Shown here: positions 27,687 to 36,601 of the stretch, piece after piece | Numbering within the stretch: the stretch's first letter is position 1 | Layout: each line of letters begins with the position of its first letter | NCBI RefSeq assembly: GCF_021502575.1 | Contig: NZ_JAKFGN010000001.1 | Coordinates: 1,364,001 to 1,428,000, forward strand | DNA from: Bradyrhizobium sp. G127 | GTDB taxonomy: Bacteria > Pseudomonadota > Alphaproteobacteria > Rhizobiales > Xanthobacteraceae | Length of the DNA: 64,000 nt | Direction: 5' to 3' | Translations under genes and position numbers: made by a program | The notes under the pieces: generated by a model | Database searches by the model: none | What the model was told of the DNA's origin: nothing | Seen by the model: the letters and a program-made list of their open reading frames with translations, nothing else

Positions 27687-30086
27687 ATGACCTGGATGAA
27701 AATTACCGGATACGCTGACAAATTTAGCGTCCATCCGGAAGACACGATCAAGTTTTATGTCAATTGCGACGGGCCGGCCGAGTACAAGGCCGAGATCGTC
27801 AAGATGATTCACGGCGACACCAATCCGCGCGGTCCCGGATATATCGAGGAGTCCATCAAGGCCGACTGCAACAGCACCTACAAGGGCATGAAACAGGAGA
27901 TCTACAGCGGCTCCTACGGTTTCGTCGCGGACAAGAAGCAGTTTCAGCTTGAGAGCGTCACTCTGCAATGCTGGATCTGGCCGACCACGCCAAAGACCCA
28001 TCCGAAGTACTGGAAGCACGGCGCTCAGGGGCTCGTGACCAAGTGGTGCGACGGCAAGGGCTACGGCCTCTTTATCAATGAAGACGGCTGCGTCGAATTC
28101 CGGATCAACGATCAGGTCATTTCAACCGGCGCGCCGCTGCGCGACCATGCTTGGCACTTCGTTGCGGCGTCGTTCGATGCAAAAACCGGGGAGGCAATCC
28201 TTTATCACGAGCCTCAGGTTGTCTACGCGCTCGATCCGGAAATTCCCCCGGTGAGCAAAAAATTCTCAACGAAGCTCACCTATGTGCCGGGTACGCCGAC
28301 CGTGATCGCCGGCTATTGCGGCGGAATGAGCGACGCGCCGCAAGCGCAGGCTTCGGTTCCCCCGGGAGTTCTCATCAAGGGACACTACAACGGCAAGATC
28401 GACAGCCCGCGTGTCTGTAATCGCGCGCTCTCCCGGCTTGAGATCGAATCGATGAAACTCGGCGCCCAGCCGGGCCTGTCCGAGCGTCGCAACTCCGGCC
28501 CGAGCGGCAAGCTCTCAGAAGCGATCGTGGCGTCGTGGGATTTTGGCGACGGCATCAATACGATTTTTGGCAAGGACAAGGGGCCTTATCTCTTTCATGC
28601 CACCATCGTGAATTGCCCGACACGCGCGATGACCGGATACAACTGGCAGGGGCACGTTTTCGACTGGAAGGGAGCGCCCGAGCAGTATGGCGCTATCCAT
28701 TTCCACGACGACGACATCGACAATGCCCGCTGGCAGGTCAGCTTCGAGTGGAAGGTGCCGAAAGGCACGAGCAGCAAGTTCTATGCGGCGAAACTGACCT
28801 CAAAGGACGGCGACGAAGACTACATCCCGTTCTGGGTTGTGCCGCGGGTCGGCGAGGAGACCGCAAAGATCGCCGTCATGGTCCCGACCATCAGCTACAT
28901 GGCCTATGCCAACGAGCATCTGGCGAATAATGCTGGCGGCGCGGAGCTTCTCGTCTATCGCGTTCCGATCATGCAGCAGCAGAATATGTTCCTGTCGGAG
29001 CATCGCGAGTATGGCGGTTCGATCTATGACACCCATACGGATGGAAGCGGCTTGTGCTTGTCATCGCGGTTGCGGCCGATCCTGAGCATCCGTCCGAAGT
29101 ATGATCACTTCCTGGCGCAGGCACCATGGCAGTATCCGGCGGATCTTCATCTGATCTACTGGCTGGAGAAGATGGGCTATAACTATGACGTCATCACCGA
29201 TGAGGACGTGACCTATGACGGTCTCGCTCGCGTCGAGAACTATAACGTCATCATTACCGGCTCGCATCCGGAGCACAATTCAGGGCCGCAGCTTGACGCC
29301 CTGCATAACTACATGCAGCGCGGTGGACGCTTCATGTATATGGGCGCTGACGGCTGGTACTGGGTGCATTCGTATCATCCGGCTTATGACGGCATCGGTC
29401 GTGGCGTTGTCACGGAAATGAGGCGCTGCGAATCCGGCATCCGGACATGGCGCGCGGATCCGGGCGAGTACTATCATCAAGGCACCGGCGAACTCGGCGG
29501 TATGTGGCGCTTCCGTGGCCGCTATCTGCACACCATCGCGGGTACGGGCATGTCGTCTGAAGGCTTCGACATCTCGACCTATTATTCGCGAACCGAGGAG
29601 AGCAACGACGCGCGTGTCGCTTGGGCGTTCGAAGGTATCGACTACGACGAAAAGCTCGGCAATTTCGGTCTTGTGGGCGGTGGCGCCGCCGGCACCGAGC
29701 TCGACATCGTCGACACCATGCTGGGCAGTCCTCCGCATACGCTTGTCGTGGCGACCTCGGCCGGCCGTCACACCGAGGGCTATCTGCTGGTCATGGAAGA
29801 CTACGGCTTCAACCAGCAGGGTCTCGATGGCACGCAACACCCGCGCGTTCGCTCGGACATCGCCTACCATGAGACGCCGAACGGTGGCGCATCCTTCGCG
29901 TTCTCGTCCATTGCGTTCTGCGGCGCGTTGCCGTGGAACAATGGCGACAACAATATTTCGAAGCTCGTCGGCAACGTTCTGAATCGCTTCATGCAGGATG
30001 GTCCGCTCCCCGCGCCGAGCCCGGAGGCGATCATGCATCGTGGCCGTGCGGATTATGACCAACCGCTGAACAAGACGCGCAAGTAA
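27687..30086 (+). CDS. dmfA2: N,N-dimethylformamidase large (beta) subunit
   Basis: The 799-residue protein matches the large subunit of N,N-dimethylformamidase (about 762 residues in Paracoccus and Alcaligenes), which hydrolyses dimethylformamide to dimethylamine and formate. The N-terminal part (about 85-260) is a LamG/concanavalin-like domain (WIWPTTPKTHPKYW, GLVTKWCDGKGYGLF). The core holds SYMAYANEH (Tyr407 region), GSIYDTHTDGSGLC (Tyr447) and ITGSHPEHNSG with His527 and Glu529. These correspond, as I recall the Paracoccus structure, to two Tyr and one Glu that bind a single iron and to the catalytic His. A glutamine-amidotransferase-like fold surrounds them. It is followed by a strong terminator. 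Formate and dimethylamine would feed the C1 genes nearby, though the step from dimethylamine to methylamine is not in this window. Confidence 0.92.
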   Translation: MTWMKITGYADKFSVHPEDTIKFYVNCDGPAEYKAEIVKMIHGDTNPRGPGYIEESIKADCNSTYKGMKQEIYSGSYGFVADKKQFQLESVTLQCWIWPTTPKTHPKYWKHGAQGLVTKWCDGKGYGLFINEDGCVEFRINDQVISTGAPLRDHAWHFVAASFDAKTGEAILYHEPQVVYALDPEIPPVSKKFSTKLTYVPGTPTVIAGYCGGMSDAPQAQASVPPGVLIKGHYNGKIDSPRVCNRALSRLEIESMKLGAQPGLSERRNSGPSGKLSEAIVASWDFGDGINTIFGKDKGPYLFHATIVNCPTRAMTGYNWQGHVFDWKGAPEQYGAIHFHDDDIDNARWQVSFEWKVPKGTSSKFYAAKLTSKDGDEDYIPFWVVPRVGEETAKIAVMVPTISYMAYANEHLANNAGGAELLVYRVPIMQQQNMFLSEHREYGGSIYDTHTDGSGLCLSSRLRPILSIRPKYDHFLAQAPWQYPADLHLIYWLEKMGYNYDVITDEDVTYDGLARVENYNVIITGSHPEHNSGPQLDALHNYMQRGGRFMYMGADGWYWVHSYHPAYDGIGRGVVTEMRRCESGIRTWRADPGEYYHQGTGELGGMWRFRGRYLHTIAGTGMSSEGFDISTYYSRTEESNDARVAWAFEGIDYDEKLGNFGLVGGGAAGTELDIVDTMLGSPPHTLVVATSAGRHTEGYLLVMEDYGFNQQGLDGTQHPRVRSDIAYHETPNGGASFAFSSIAFCGALPWNNGDNNISKLVGNVLNRFMQDGPLPAPSPEAIMHRGRADYDQPLNKTRK

Positions 30087-30093
30087 ACAAACC

Positions 30094-30130
30094 GGCGTCC
30101 GCGCTTCCCGCGCGGGCGCCATTTTCTTTG
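30094..30130 (+). terminator. Terminator after dmfA2
   Basis: An 11-pair stem, GGCGTCCGCGC with GCGCGGGCGCC around a TTCCC loop, is followed by ATTTTCTTTG. It begins 8 bases after the dmfA2 stop, so the next genes would be read through weakly or from another promoter. Confidence 0.75.
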
Positions 30131-31156
30131 ATGGATCGACCGATGCAGAAACACCCGGATTCCGGTTTTTATGACAACGGCATGGATTTGCAGGATCCCG
30201 ATCTCTATGCGTCCGGTCAGCGGTTGGAAGACATTTCAGTGCTGCCAGCGCAGGCATACACCTCCGAGATGTTTCAGCGGCTAGAAAATGAGAAGGTGTG
30301 GACCCGCGATTGGGTATGTATCGGGACGACTGCCGAGATCGCACATACCGGCGACCTGATGCCATACACCATCGGGCAGCATGCAATTCATGTTCAGCGC
30401 CAGACAGACGGCGGACTGATTGGACGATTCAACAAGGCTCAGCATGGCGGGTGCCGGTCTGTTCCCGCGCAGTGCCAGACCGGCAAGAAGACCAAATGTT
30501 CCTATACATCCTGCGGGTTCAGCCGGGATCGCGACGTCATTCCCGGCGGCAGCCTCGAAGACATGTCGCCACTTGCGGGTCAATACCTTGGCACGGTGCC
30601 GGAGCGGCTGTTGCCTGTCAGGGTGCAAGTGCGGGGACCGTTCATTTTTGCAAACATCGATCCGATGATTGATCAGACGATCGAGCCACCGCCGATCGCT
30701 TGGCAAGCGGATATTCTGCGCCGGGAGGGAGTTTGGTGCGAGTATCGTGCGAACTGGAAGTTGGCCGGCTCGGCCATTGTCGCCTCGGCTCGTTCGAGCG
30801 GCGTCGAAGCTCAGTGGCATTTTCCGAACCTCCTGGTAATCCACACATTGAATGCTGTAGCCGCAATCATTCTTCAGCCGACGGCCATGGATCAGACGTT
30901 GTGCCGCATTTCTTACTTTGCGCAGCCGGAACTTGCAGCCTTCGACGCGAGGATGGCCGCGATGGCGTCGATCCTCGATTTGGCGGCGACACAGGCGAGA
31001 GACATGCAGTCGCAATTCACCCGTTCTTCCGAAAAGGTGGCCATTGAGCCGCCCCGTGTTGAGCGCGGCTTCAATCGGAAATTCGTGGAACGCATTACAC
31101 GTCAGCACATCTCGTACTGGAATGCACCGCTGACCGATGCGCGAATGGTATGTTGA
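30131..31156 (+). CDS. Rieske-oxygenase-like protein with lost metal ligands
   Basis: The 341-residue product resembles the large subunit of Rieske-type oxygenases (usually 400-450): EKVWTRDWVCIGTTAEI, GDLMPYTIGQHAIHVQR, GPFIFANIDP and EYRANWKL. In the Rieske motif the usual Cys-X-His and Cys-X2-His read Ala-Gln-His (NKAQHGGCR) and Cys-Ser-Tyr-Thr (KCSYTSCGF), so one Cys and one His ligand are missing. After NWKL the segment that normally carries the His-His-Asp/Glu iron site is replaced by a short sequence. The protein is thus probably not an oxygenase. The frame is intact and the ORF is conserved enough to suggest a non-catalytic role beside dimethylformamidase. It lies after the dmfA2 terminator and 3 bases before the next gene. 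The start may instead be the ATG at 30143. Confidence 0.7.
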   Translation: MDRPMQKHPDSGFYDNGMDLQDPDLYASGQRLEDISVLPAQAYTSEMFQRLENEKVWTRDWVCIGTTAEIAHTGDLMPYTIGQHAIHVQRQTDGGLIGRFNKAQHGGCRSVPAQCQTGKKTKCSYTSCGFSRDRDVIPGGSLEDMSPLAGQYLGTVPERLLPVRVQVRGPFIFANIDPMIDQTIEPPPIAWQADILRREGVWCEYRANWKLAGSAIVASARSSGVEAQWHFPNLLVIHTLNAVAAIILQPTAMDQTLCRISYFAQPELAAFDARMAAMASILDLAATQARDMQSQFTRSSEKVAIEPPRVERGFNRKFVERITRQHISYWNAPLTDARMVC

Positions 31157-31159
31157 TCG

Positions 31160-31468
31160 ATGATAGTCAGTGTTCAACAGGCAAAATATGAGCTGCTTGC
31201 CTATATCAAGGAGTTCGATGCCACGTTCTCCAACTGGTACGTCGGCATCGCGGACAATCCGAAACGCGTTCTCTTCGACGTGCATGGCGTCAGGGATGCT
31301 CAGGATCCGTGGCTTTATAAGCAACTCCTGACGGCGAGGGCGGCACGGACTGTTCAATCCTACTTTACGGAACATCTGAAGACGCGCGGCGTTCCGCCGG
31401 AATCCGAGTCCGAGGATTTCGATTGCATCTATCTCTACAAAATTGACCAGCACACTAAGCAGGATTGA
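31160..31468 (+). CDS. Small protein of unknown function
   Basis: A 102-residue soluble protein that I do not recognise with certainty. It contains FSNWYVGIADNPKRVLFDVHGV, here noted as a WYVGI segment followed by an Arg/His-rich stretch, and ends FDCIYLYKIDQHTKQD. The WYVGI plus downstream Arg is faintly like the start of a GIY-YIG fold, but the catalytic residues are not evident. It starts 3 bases after the Rieske-like gene and is followed 3 bases later by the Sel1-repeat gene, so the three are cotranscribed. No function is proposed. Confidence 0.65.
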   Translation: MIVSVQQAKYELLAYIKEFDATFSNWYVGIADNPKRVLFDVHGVRDAQDPWLYKQLLTARAARTVQSYFTEHLKTRGVPPESESEDFDCIYLYKIDQHTKQD

Positions 31469-31471
31469 AAT

Positions 31472-32119
31472 ATGGCGTCTTTGGCCGACGGCGAAGCTGC
31501 GTTCCTCAGGCGTGATTATGAGGCGGCGCGCACGATATGGGAGCCGCTTGTCGAGCAGGGGCATGCGGATGCCGCAGCTTGGCTCGGATCGCTTTATGCA
31601 AACGGACTGGGAGTTGAGCGAGATTCCGCGAGGGCGTTTCGCCACTATCTGTTGGCGGCGGAGCGCGGCAACGTTATGGCCGCGAACAATGTCGCCGTGA
31701 TGTACTCGCGAGGGGATGGCACCGAGCTAAATCCCGAGCGTGCCTGCTATTGGCTTCGGATCGCGGCAGAGCAGGGCGATGAGTTTGCACAGCACAACTA
31801 CGCCGTCGCTCTCACGAGCGGAATAGGGATGGAGATCGACGTTGCTGCTGGGATCGTATGGTTCCGAAAGGCTGCAGAAACCGGCCACTATCTTTCGCAA
31901 GCTCGTCTCGGAAGCATTTATGCGCAGGGCGCTGGCGTTGCCGTTGATCGTATTGAGGCATTCCGCTGGCTGTCGTCGGCGAGCCGCCATGGCGTGGCGC
32001 GGGCAGAGACAGAATTGCAAGCCCTTATAGAGACGATGAGCGAAGAGGAAAAGGCGATTGCAACGGCGCGCGCCGGTGTCTTATCAAAGCGGGAGATAAC
32101 GCCAGAGCTTACGGTTTAG
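31472..32119 (+). CDS. Sel1-repeat protein
   Basis: The 215-residue product consists of Sel1-type helical repeats of about 36 residues: AAAWLGSLYANGLGVERD, AANNVAVMYSRGDGTELN, AQHNYAVALTSGIGMEID and SQARLGSIYAQGAGVAVD. Such proteins usually act as scaffolds in protein-protein contacts. There is no signal peptide. It closes a three-gene unit with the Rieske-like gene and the 102-residue protein. A direct link to dimethylformamide or urea use is only suggested by position. Confidence 0.85.
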   Translation: MASLADGEAAFLRRDYEAARTIWEPLVEQGHADAAAWLGSLYANGLGVERDSARAFRHYLLAAERGNVMAANNVAVMYSRGDGTELNPERACYWLRIAAEQGDEFAQHNYAVALTSGIGMEIDVAAGIVWFRKAAETGHYLSQARLGSIYAQGAGVAVDRIEAFRWLSSASRHGVARAETELQALIETMSEEEKAIATARAGVLSKREITPELTV

Positions 32120-32290
32120 TGCTTATCTGTTCTGACAGTTGAGATGGATGATGAATTGTGCATTCGTTGCACATAAATCATGCAGCGAGCGTAGAGGCGC
32201 GCGCGTACTATCGTCTCGATATTGGTATGAGAGATCTTACGGGATGATGCGATGATGGTGATAGCGTCCGCGAAGTTTCCGGGAGTATCG

Positions 32291-32839
32291 ATGCAGAAAG
32301 TTGATCACGTGATAGGAAGCCGGATTGACACGGCCTTCTCCGGAAGGCTGCACGACCTTGAGCATCGTGGCGCGGTCGACACCGTTGTAATTTCGTCTGC
32401 AGACCTATCGCGTCGCCGTTTGCGTGCAATCACCCGCGGCGGCGTCGAACTTGCGATTGCGTTGCCGCGTGATGAGAAACTCTATGATGGTGCCGTTTTG
32501 GTTTTGAACGACGATCAGGCGGTCGTCGTAAGGGCGGCGACCGAGCGCTGGCTGCGGCTTGAACCCGCGTCAACTGCCGATGCGGTTGAACTCGGCTATC
32601 ATGCGGGCAATCTGCACTGGCGCGTCCGCTTTGATGGTCCGTGCCTTCTTGTCGCGCTCGAAGGTCGTCCCGAGGACTACGCAGCCCGCATCGAGCCGAT
32701 GGTTTCCAGCAGGCGCGTCCATGTGAGCGTCGTGGATGACGATCATGCCGATGTGCATCGTCATGATCACGATTATCCTGGCGACCACCATCATCACCAC
32801 GATCACGGTCGTCACCGCCATAGCTGCTCGGATCATTAG
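32291..32839 (+). CDS. ureE: Urease accessory protein UreE (nickel chaperone)
   Basis: UreE delivers nickel to the urease apoprotein. The product has an N-terminal beta-rich domain (DLSRRRLRAITRGGVELAIALPRD, in parts), the central nickel region ELGYHAGNLHWRVRF and a very His-rich tail of about 30 residues that alternates His and Asp (VHRHDHDYPGDHHHHHDHG). I prefer the ATG at 32291, giving 182 residues, because GGGAG lies 6 bases ahead of it. An in-frame codon at 32252 also exists. It opens the urease set, with a 170-base gap upstream that should contain the promoter. Confidence 0.9.
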   Translation: MQKVDHVIGSRIDTAFSGRLHDLEHRGAVDTVVISSADLSRRRLRAITRGGVELAIALPRDEKLYDGAVLVLNDDQAVVVRAATERWLRLEPASTADAVELGYHAGNLHWRVRFDGPCLLVALEGRPEDYAARIEPMVSSRRVHVSVVDDDHADVHRHDHDYPGDHHHHHDHGRHRHSCSDH

Positions 32840-32841
32840 TC

Positions 32842-33513
32842 GTGCTGCAGCTCCTTAAGACCATATGGCAATCCGACGCTGCGTTCCCTAGCGGATCCTT
32901 TGCATTTTCTTACGGTGTGGAGGGTCTGGCTGCGATGGGAGTGGTATCCGATCGGGAAACGCTTTCCAATCTCGCACAGACGATCTTGCAGCAGCGGTGG
33001 GCTCCGTTCGATCGTATTGCTGTTGTTCAATCATTTCGTGCGCGCGGCGATCTCGCGCGGATTGCTCGGATTGACGAAGAAGTCGAAGCAGCGACGTTCG
33101 GCGAAACGCAACGGGAGGGTTCAAGACGCAATGGATCGTCTTTTCTGGCGACGCACGCCAAGCTCGGCAATGCGACCGCGGTGCTGTTGCGCGATGCCGT
33201 CCGCGGTGGTGACGCGCTTGGTCATATCGCGGTGATGCAGGGCGCTCTCTGGTGCTCGATGGACCTGGATGAGCGGATGGCGCAACTGGCGTCAGGCTAC
33301 ATTGCCGTCTCTGGCGCAATGTCGGCGGCTGTACGTCTCGGCGTCGTCGGGGCATTGCAGGCGCAGGCAGTGATGAATGACTGTTTGCCGTTGATCGATC
33401 AGCTCTCGGCTGCGCCTGTTCCGGATGATACGCGCCTCAGCAGTTTTGTTCCTTTTCTCGACATCGCAGCGGCACACCAGGCGCAGGCAAACCTTCGTCT
33501 GTTTGCCAACTAG
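32842..33513 (+). CDS. ureF: Urease accessory protein UreF
   Basis: The 223-residue all-helical accessory factor acts with UreD and UreG in loading nickel. It begins LLKTIWQSDAAFPSGSFAFSYGVEG, the typical UreF N-terminal signature with PSGSFAFSYGVE. Later segments such as ATAVLLRDAVRGG and SGAMSAAVRLGVVGALQAQ fit UreF, though overall it looks divergent from the well-studied proteins. GTG start, two bases after the ureE stop. Confidence 0.85.
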   Translation: MLQLLKTIWQSDAAFPSGSFAFSYGVEGLAAMGVVSDRETLSNLAQTILQQRWAPFDRIAVVQSFRARGDLARIARIDEEVEAATFGETQREGSRRNGSSFLATHAKLGNATAVLLRDAVRGGDALGHIAVMQGALWCSMDLDERMAQLASGYIAVSGAMSAAVRLGVVGALQAQAVMNDCLPLIDQLSAAPVPDDTRLSSFVPFLDIAAAHQAQANLRLFAN

Positions 33514-33528
33514 AATGAGGCTCACGAT

Positions 33529-34224
33529 ATGCTTTTGACGCCGACCGAGATGGAGCGGTTGACGATATTCAGCGCCGCGGAGTTGGCGCGCCGGCGCCGC
33601 GCGAAGGGCCTGAAGCTGAATTACCCTGAAGCTGTTGCAATTATCACCGACGAAATTCTCGAAGGTGCGCGCGAAGGGCGCACCGTAGCGGATCTTATCG
33701 GATACGGGTCCACGATCCTGACGACCGACGATGTTATGACGGGTATCGCCGCCATGATGCACATCATCCAGGTCGAAGGCGTATTTCCGGATGGCACCAA
33801 GCTTGTCACAGTTCATGAGCCGATCCGTCCCGCGCCCGGTTCGGCGGCGGACACGGAATTGCCGGGTGCGATCACAGCGCTGTCCGGAACCCTTGAGCTG
33901 AACGACGGACGCCCGCGCGTCACGCTGAAGGCTACTAATACAGGAGACCGCCCGGTTCAGATCGGGTCGCATTTCCATTTTTTCGAAGTCAACAAGGCAA
34001 TGGATTTTGACCGCGCGGCCGCGTTCGGCAAGCGGCTCGATATTCCCGCCGGCACGGCGGTCCGCTTCGAACCGGGCGTCTCGAAGGACGTCACGCTGGT
34101 ATCATTCGGGGGCGCGCAGCGGCTCACAGGTTTGAACAATCTGACCAACGGCGACAGTGCAGACTCCAAGGTGCGCGATGCCGCGCTGGCGCAGGCCCGG
34201 GCGCGCGGATACAAGGGAGCGTAG
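33529..34224 (+). CDS. ureAB: Urease fused gamma-beta subunit
   Basis: A 231-residue fusion of the gamma subunit (about 1-100: [64 protein letters not shown]) and the beta subunit (about 125-225: [37 protein letters not shown]). Most rhizobial ureases have separate ureA and ureB genes. A fusion of this order is known from Helicobacter UreA and some others. The stop lies one base before the ureC start. The linker (about 101-125) contains [15 protein letters not shown]. Confidence 0.92.
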   Translation: MLLTPTEMERLTIFSAAELARRRRAKGLKLNYPEAVAIITDEILEGAREGRTVADLIGYGSTILTTDDVMTGIAAMMHIIQVEGVFPDGTKLVTVHEPIRPAPGSAADTELPGAITALSGTLELNDGRPRVTLKATNTGDRPVQIGSHFHFFEVNKAMDFDRAAAFGKRLDIPAGTAVRFEPGVSKDVTLVSFGGAQRLTGLNNLTNGDSADSKVRDAALAQARARGYKGA

Positions 34225-34225
34225 C

Positions 34226-35935
34226 GTGGTTGCAATCGATCGGAAGGACTACGCTGCGCTGTATGGGCCGACGACGGGGGATTCCGTGCGCCTCGGCGAT
34301 ACCTCTTTGATTGCCGTGGTTGAAAAGGATCACGCGGTTTATGGCGACGAATGTCTGCATGGCGGCGGCAAGACGTTGCGCGACGGCATCGGAATGGCAG
34401 GTATTACAAGCGCTGAAGGTGCGCTCGACTTTCTGCTTTGCAATGTTCTGCTGATCGATCCCGTCCGCGGGATCGTGAAGGGCGATCTCGGCATCCGCAA
34501 TGGCCGCATCGTCGCCTTCGGCAAGGCTGGCAATCCTGCGATCATGGACAATGTGGATCCGAAGCTCGTCGTTTCGACCGGGACGACCGTGCGCGATTGT
34601 GAGGGCCTGATCGCCACGCCGGGTGCGATTGACGTTCACGTCCATTTCGACAGCGCGGGTCTTGTCGAGCACGCTCTGGCCAGCGGTATCACCACCATGA
34701 TCGGCGGATCGCTCGGGCCCATCACCGTGGGCATCGATTCCGGCGGGCCGTTCAACACCGGAAAAATGCTTCAGGCGGCCGAAGCGTGGCCGATGAATTT
34801 CGGTTTTCTCGGTCGCGGCAATGCGCATCGCGCCGCGCCGATGGTCGAGCAACTTGAAACCGGTGTGATGGGATTGAAGCTTCACGAGGACTGGGGCTCG
34901 ATGCCTGCGGCTATCGATACCTGCCTGCGTGTTGCCGATGAATACGATTTCCAGGTGCAGATTCATACCGATACACTGAACGAATCCGGATTCGTCGAGA
35001 ACACGCTGGAGGCGATCGGCGGTCGCACCATTCACATGTATCACACCGAAGGAGCAGGTGGCGGCCATGCACCGGATATCATCCGCGTTGCGGGTGAAAT
35101 GCATTGCCTTCCGTCGTCGACGAATCCGACAAATCCCTACACGGTGAATACGTTCGATGAACATCTCGATATGACGATGGTGTGCCACCATCTCAATCCT
35201 GCAATTCCGGAGGATGTCGCCTTTGCCGAGAGCCGGATTCGCGCGCAGACCATCGCGGCGGAGGACGTTCTGCATGACATCGGTGCGATCTCGATGCTTG
35301 GGTCCGACAGCCAGGGTATGGGGCGCATTCACGAAGTGATCTGCCGGACCTGGCAGCTCGCGTCCAAGATGAAAGATCAGCGTGGTCCGCTTCCCGACGA
35401 TAAGCCTGGGATGGGTGACAACGCGCGTATTCTGCGCTACATCGCGAAATACACGATCAATGCCGCAAGAACATTTGGCATTGCCGATCATGTAGGGTCG
35501 CTGGAAGATGGCAAGCTCGCTGATATCGTGGTGTGGCGACCCGCGTTCTTCGGCATCAAGCCGGAGCTGGTGATCAAGGGAGGTTTCATCGCTTGGGGAG
35601 CCATGGGCGACAGCGCGGCTTCACTGATGACCTGCGAACCGATCTTGATGCGGCCTCAATGGGGTTCTTTTGGCCGCGCGCCCGCCGCGCTCTCTGCGTG
35701 TTTCGTGCATCCGCTTGCAATTGATCGCGGTCTTGCCGGAGAGCTTGATTTGAACAAATCGCTGTTGCCTGTGCGAGGGACGCGGAAGCTGACGAAACGA
35801 GACATGCTCTGGAACGATGCTTGTCCAAAGGTGACGGTTGATCCGGAAACCTTCGACGTGTTCGTTGACGGCACGCTTGCGACCTGCGAACCGGCAAGGG
35901 AATTGCCGCTGGCACGCCGCTATATGTTGAGGTGA
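34226..35935 (+). CDS. ureC: Urease alpha (catalytic) subunit
   Basis: The 569-residue amidohydrolase has the expected nickel ligands: HVH (GAIDVHVHF), the carbamylated Lys in GLKLHEDWG, His in [10 protein letters not shown] and [14 protein letters not shown]-like [15 protein letters not shown], the flap His in [22 protein letters not shown] and Asp in GSDSQGMGR. It starts at GTG 34226, one base after ureAB. An odd feature is the loop after the first His pair. Where most ureases read GGGTGPATGTNATT, this one has [15 protein letters not shown], and the flanking sequence is also changed. It is either a divergent urease subfamily or an enzyme for a related substrate. Urea hydrolysis would give ammonium for the same nitrogen pool. 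Confidence 0.9.
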   Translation: MVAIDRKDYAALYGPTTGDSVRLGDTSLIAVVEKDHAVYGDECLHGGGKTLRDGIGMAGITSAEGALDFLLCNVLLIDPVRGIVKGDLGIRNGRIVAFGKAGNPAIMDNVDPKLVVSTGTTVRDCEGLIATPGAIDVHVHFDSAGLVEHALASGITTMIGGSLGPITVGIDSGGPFNTGKMLQAAEAWPMNFGFLGRGNAHRAAPMVEQLETGVMGLKLHEDWGSMPAAIDTCLRVADEYDFQVQIHTDTLNESGFVENTLEAIGGRTIHMYHTEGAGGGHAPDIIRVAGEMHCLPSSTNPTNPYTVNTFDEHLDMTMVCHHLNPAIPEDVAFAESRIRAQTIAAEDVLHDIGAISMLGSDSQGMGRIHEVICRTWQLASKMKDQRGPLPDDKPGMGDNARILRYIAKYTINAARTFGIADHVGSLEDGKLADIVVWRPAFFGIKPELVIKGGFIAWGAMGDSAASLMTCEPILMRPQWGSFGRAPAALSACFVHPLAIDRGLAGELDLNKSLLPVRGTRKLTKRDMLWNDACPKVTVDPETFDVFVDGTLATCEPARELPLARRYMLR

Positions 35936-35938
35936 TCG

Positions 35939-36601
35939 ATGCTTCATTCGCTTGCGAAAGAGTCAAACAGCAAGGCGGTCACCACGGCTGCGCGAGTCGG
36001 AATCGGCGGTCCAGTCGGTTCCGGCAAGACGGCCCTGATAGAGGCTTTGATTCCTGAGTTGCAGGCGCGTGGTATCGATTTTGCGGTTGTCACCAATGAT
36101 CTGGTCACCAAGGAGGACGCGGAGCGTCTTCGCCGGTCGGGATTGATCGAACCGGCGCGCGTCTCCGCGGTGGAGGCGGGGGCCTGCCCGCACACGGTGA
36201 TCCGGGAAGATCCGAGCCTGAATATTGCCGCGGGTGACGATCTTGAAGCTCGGTTTCCCGGACTTGAATTGATCCTGTTTGAATCTGGCGGGGACAACCT
36301 AGCTTCCACGTTTTCACTCGACCTCGTGGATTGGTGGATGTTCGTGATCGATGTTGCGGGCGGTGACGATATTCCACGCAAGCGCGGCCCCGGTCTCTTG
36401 CGCAGCGATCTGCTCATCGTCAACAAGACCGATCTTGCGCCGTATGTTGGCGTCAATCTGTCATCGATGCTTGAAGAGGCCAATGCGGTCCGCAAGGGCC
36501 ACCCGGTGATCGCGACGAATGCCCGTTCGGGCGAAGGTATAAAGGCTGTTGTCGATGCAATTGCTGCCGCAGTCCTTTTCCATACCGCATCCGGGTCGTG
36601 A
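35939..36601 (+). CDS. ureG: Urease accessory GTPase UreG
   Basis: The 220-residue GTPase has a P-loop [17 protein letters not shown] near 21-37, [19 protein letters not shown], the metal-binding Cys-Pro-His in [14 protein letters not shown] and the guanine-specificity [14 protein letters not shown] hydrolysis drives nickel insertion into urease. It is four bases after ureC, and its 3' end overlaps the following ureD gene by about 50 bases, depending on the start of ureD. Confidence 0.93.
   Translation: MLHSLAKESNSKAVTTAARVGIGGPVGSGKTALIEALIPELQARGIDFAVVTNDLVTKEDAERLRRSGLIEPARVSAVEAGACPHTVIREDPSLNIAAGDDLEARFPGLELILFESGGDNLASTFSLDLVDWWMFVIDVAGGDDIPRKRGPGLLRSDLLIVNKTDLAPYVGVNLSSMLEEANAVRKGHPVIATNARSGEGIKAVVDAIAAAVLFHTASGS

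Noticed and set aside
30131-31156. A dimethylamine or other N-demethylating Rieske monooxygenase completing the dimethylformamide pathway
   Set aside because: The chemistry would fit the missing step, but two of four Rieske ligands and the mononuclear iron site are absent, so an oxygenase role is not supported.
34124-35491. A 455-codon minus-strand frame opposite ureC
   Set aside because: It is the shadow of a certain urease alpha subunit and has no own start signals.
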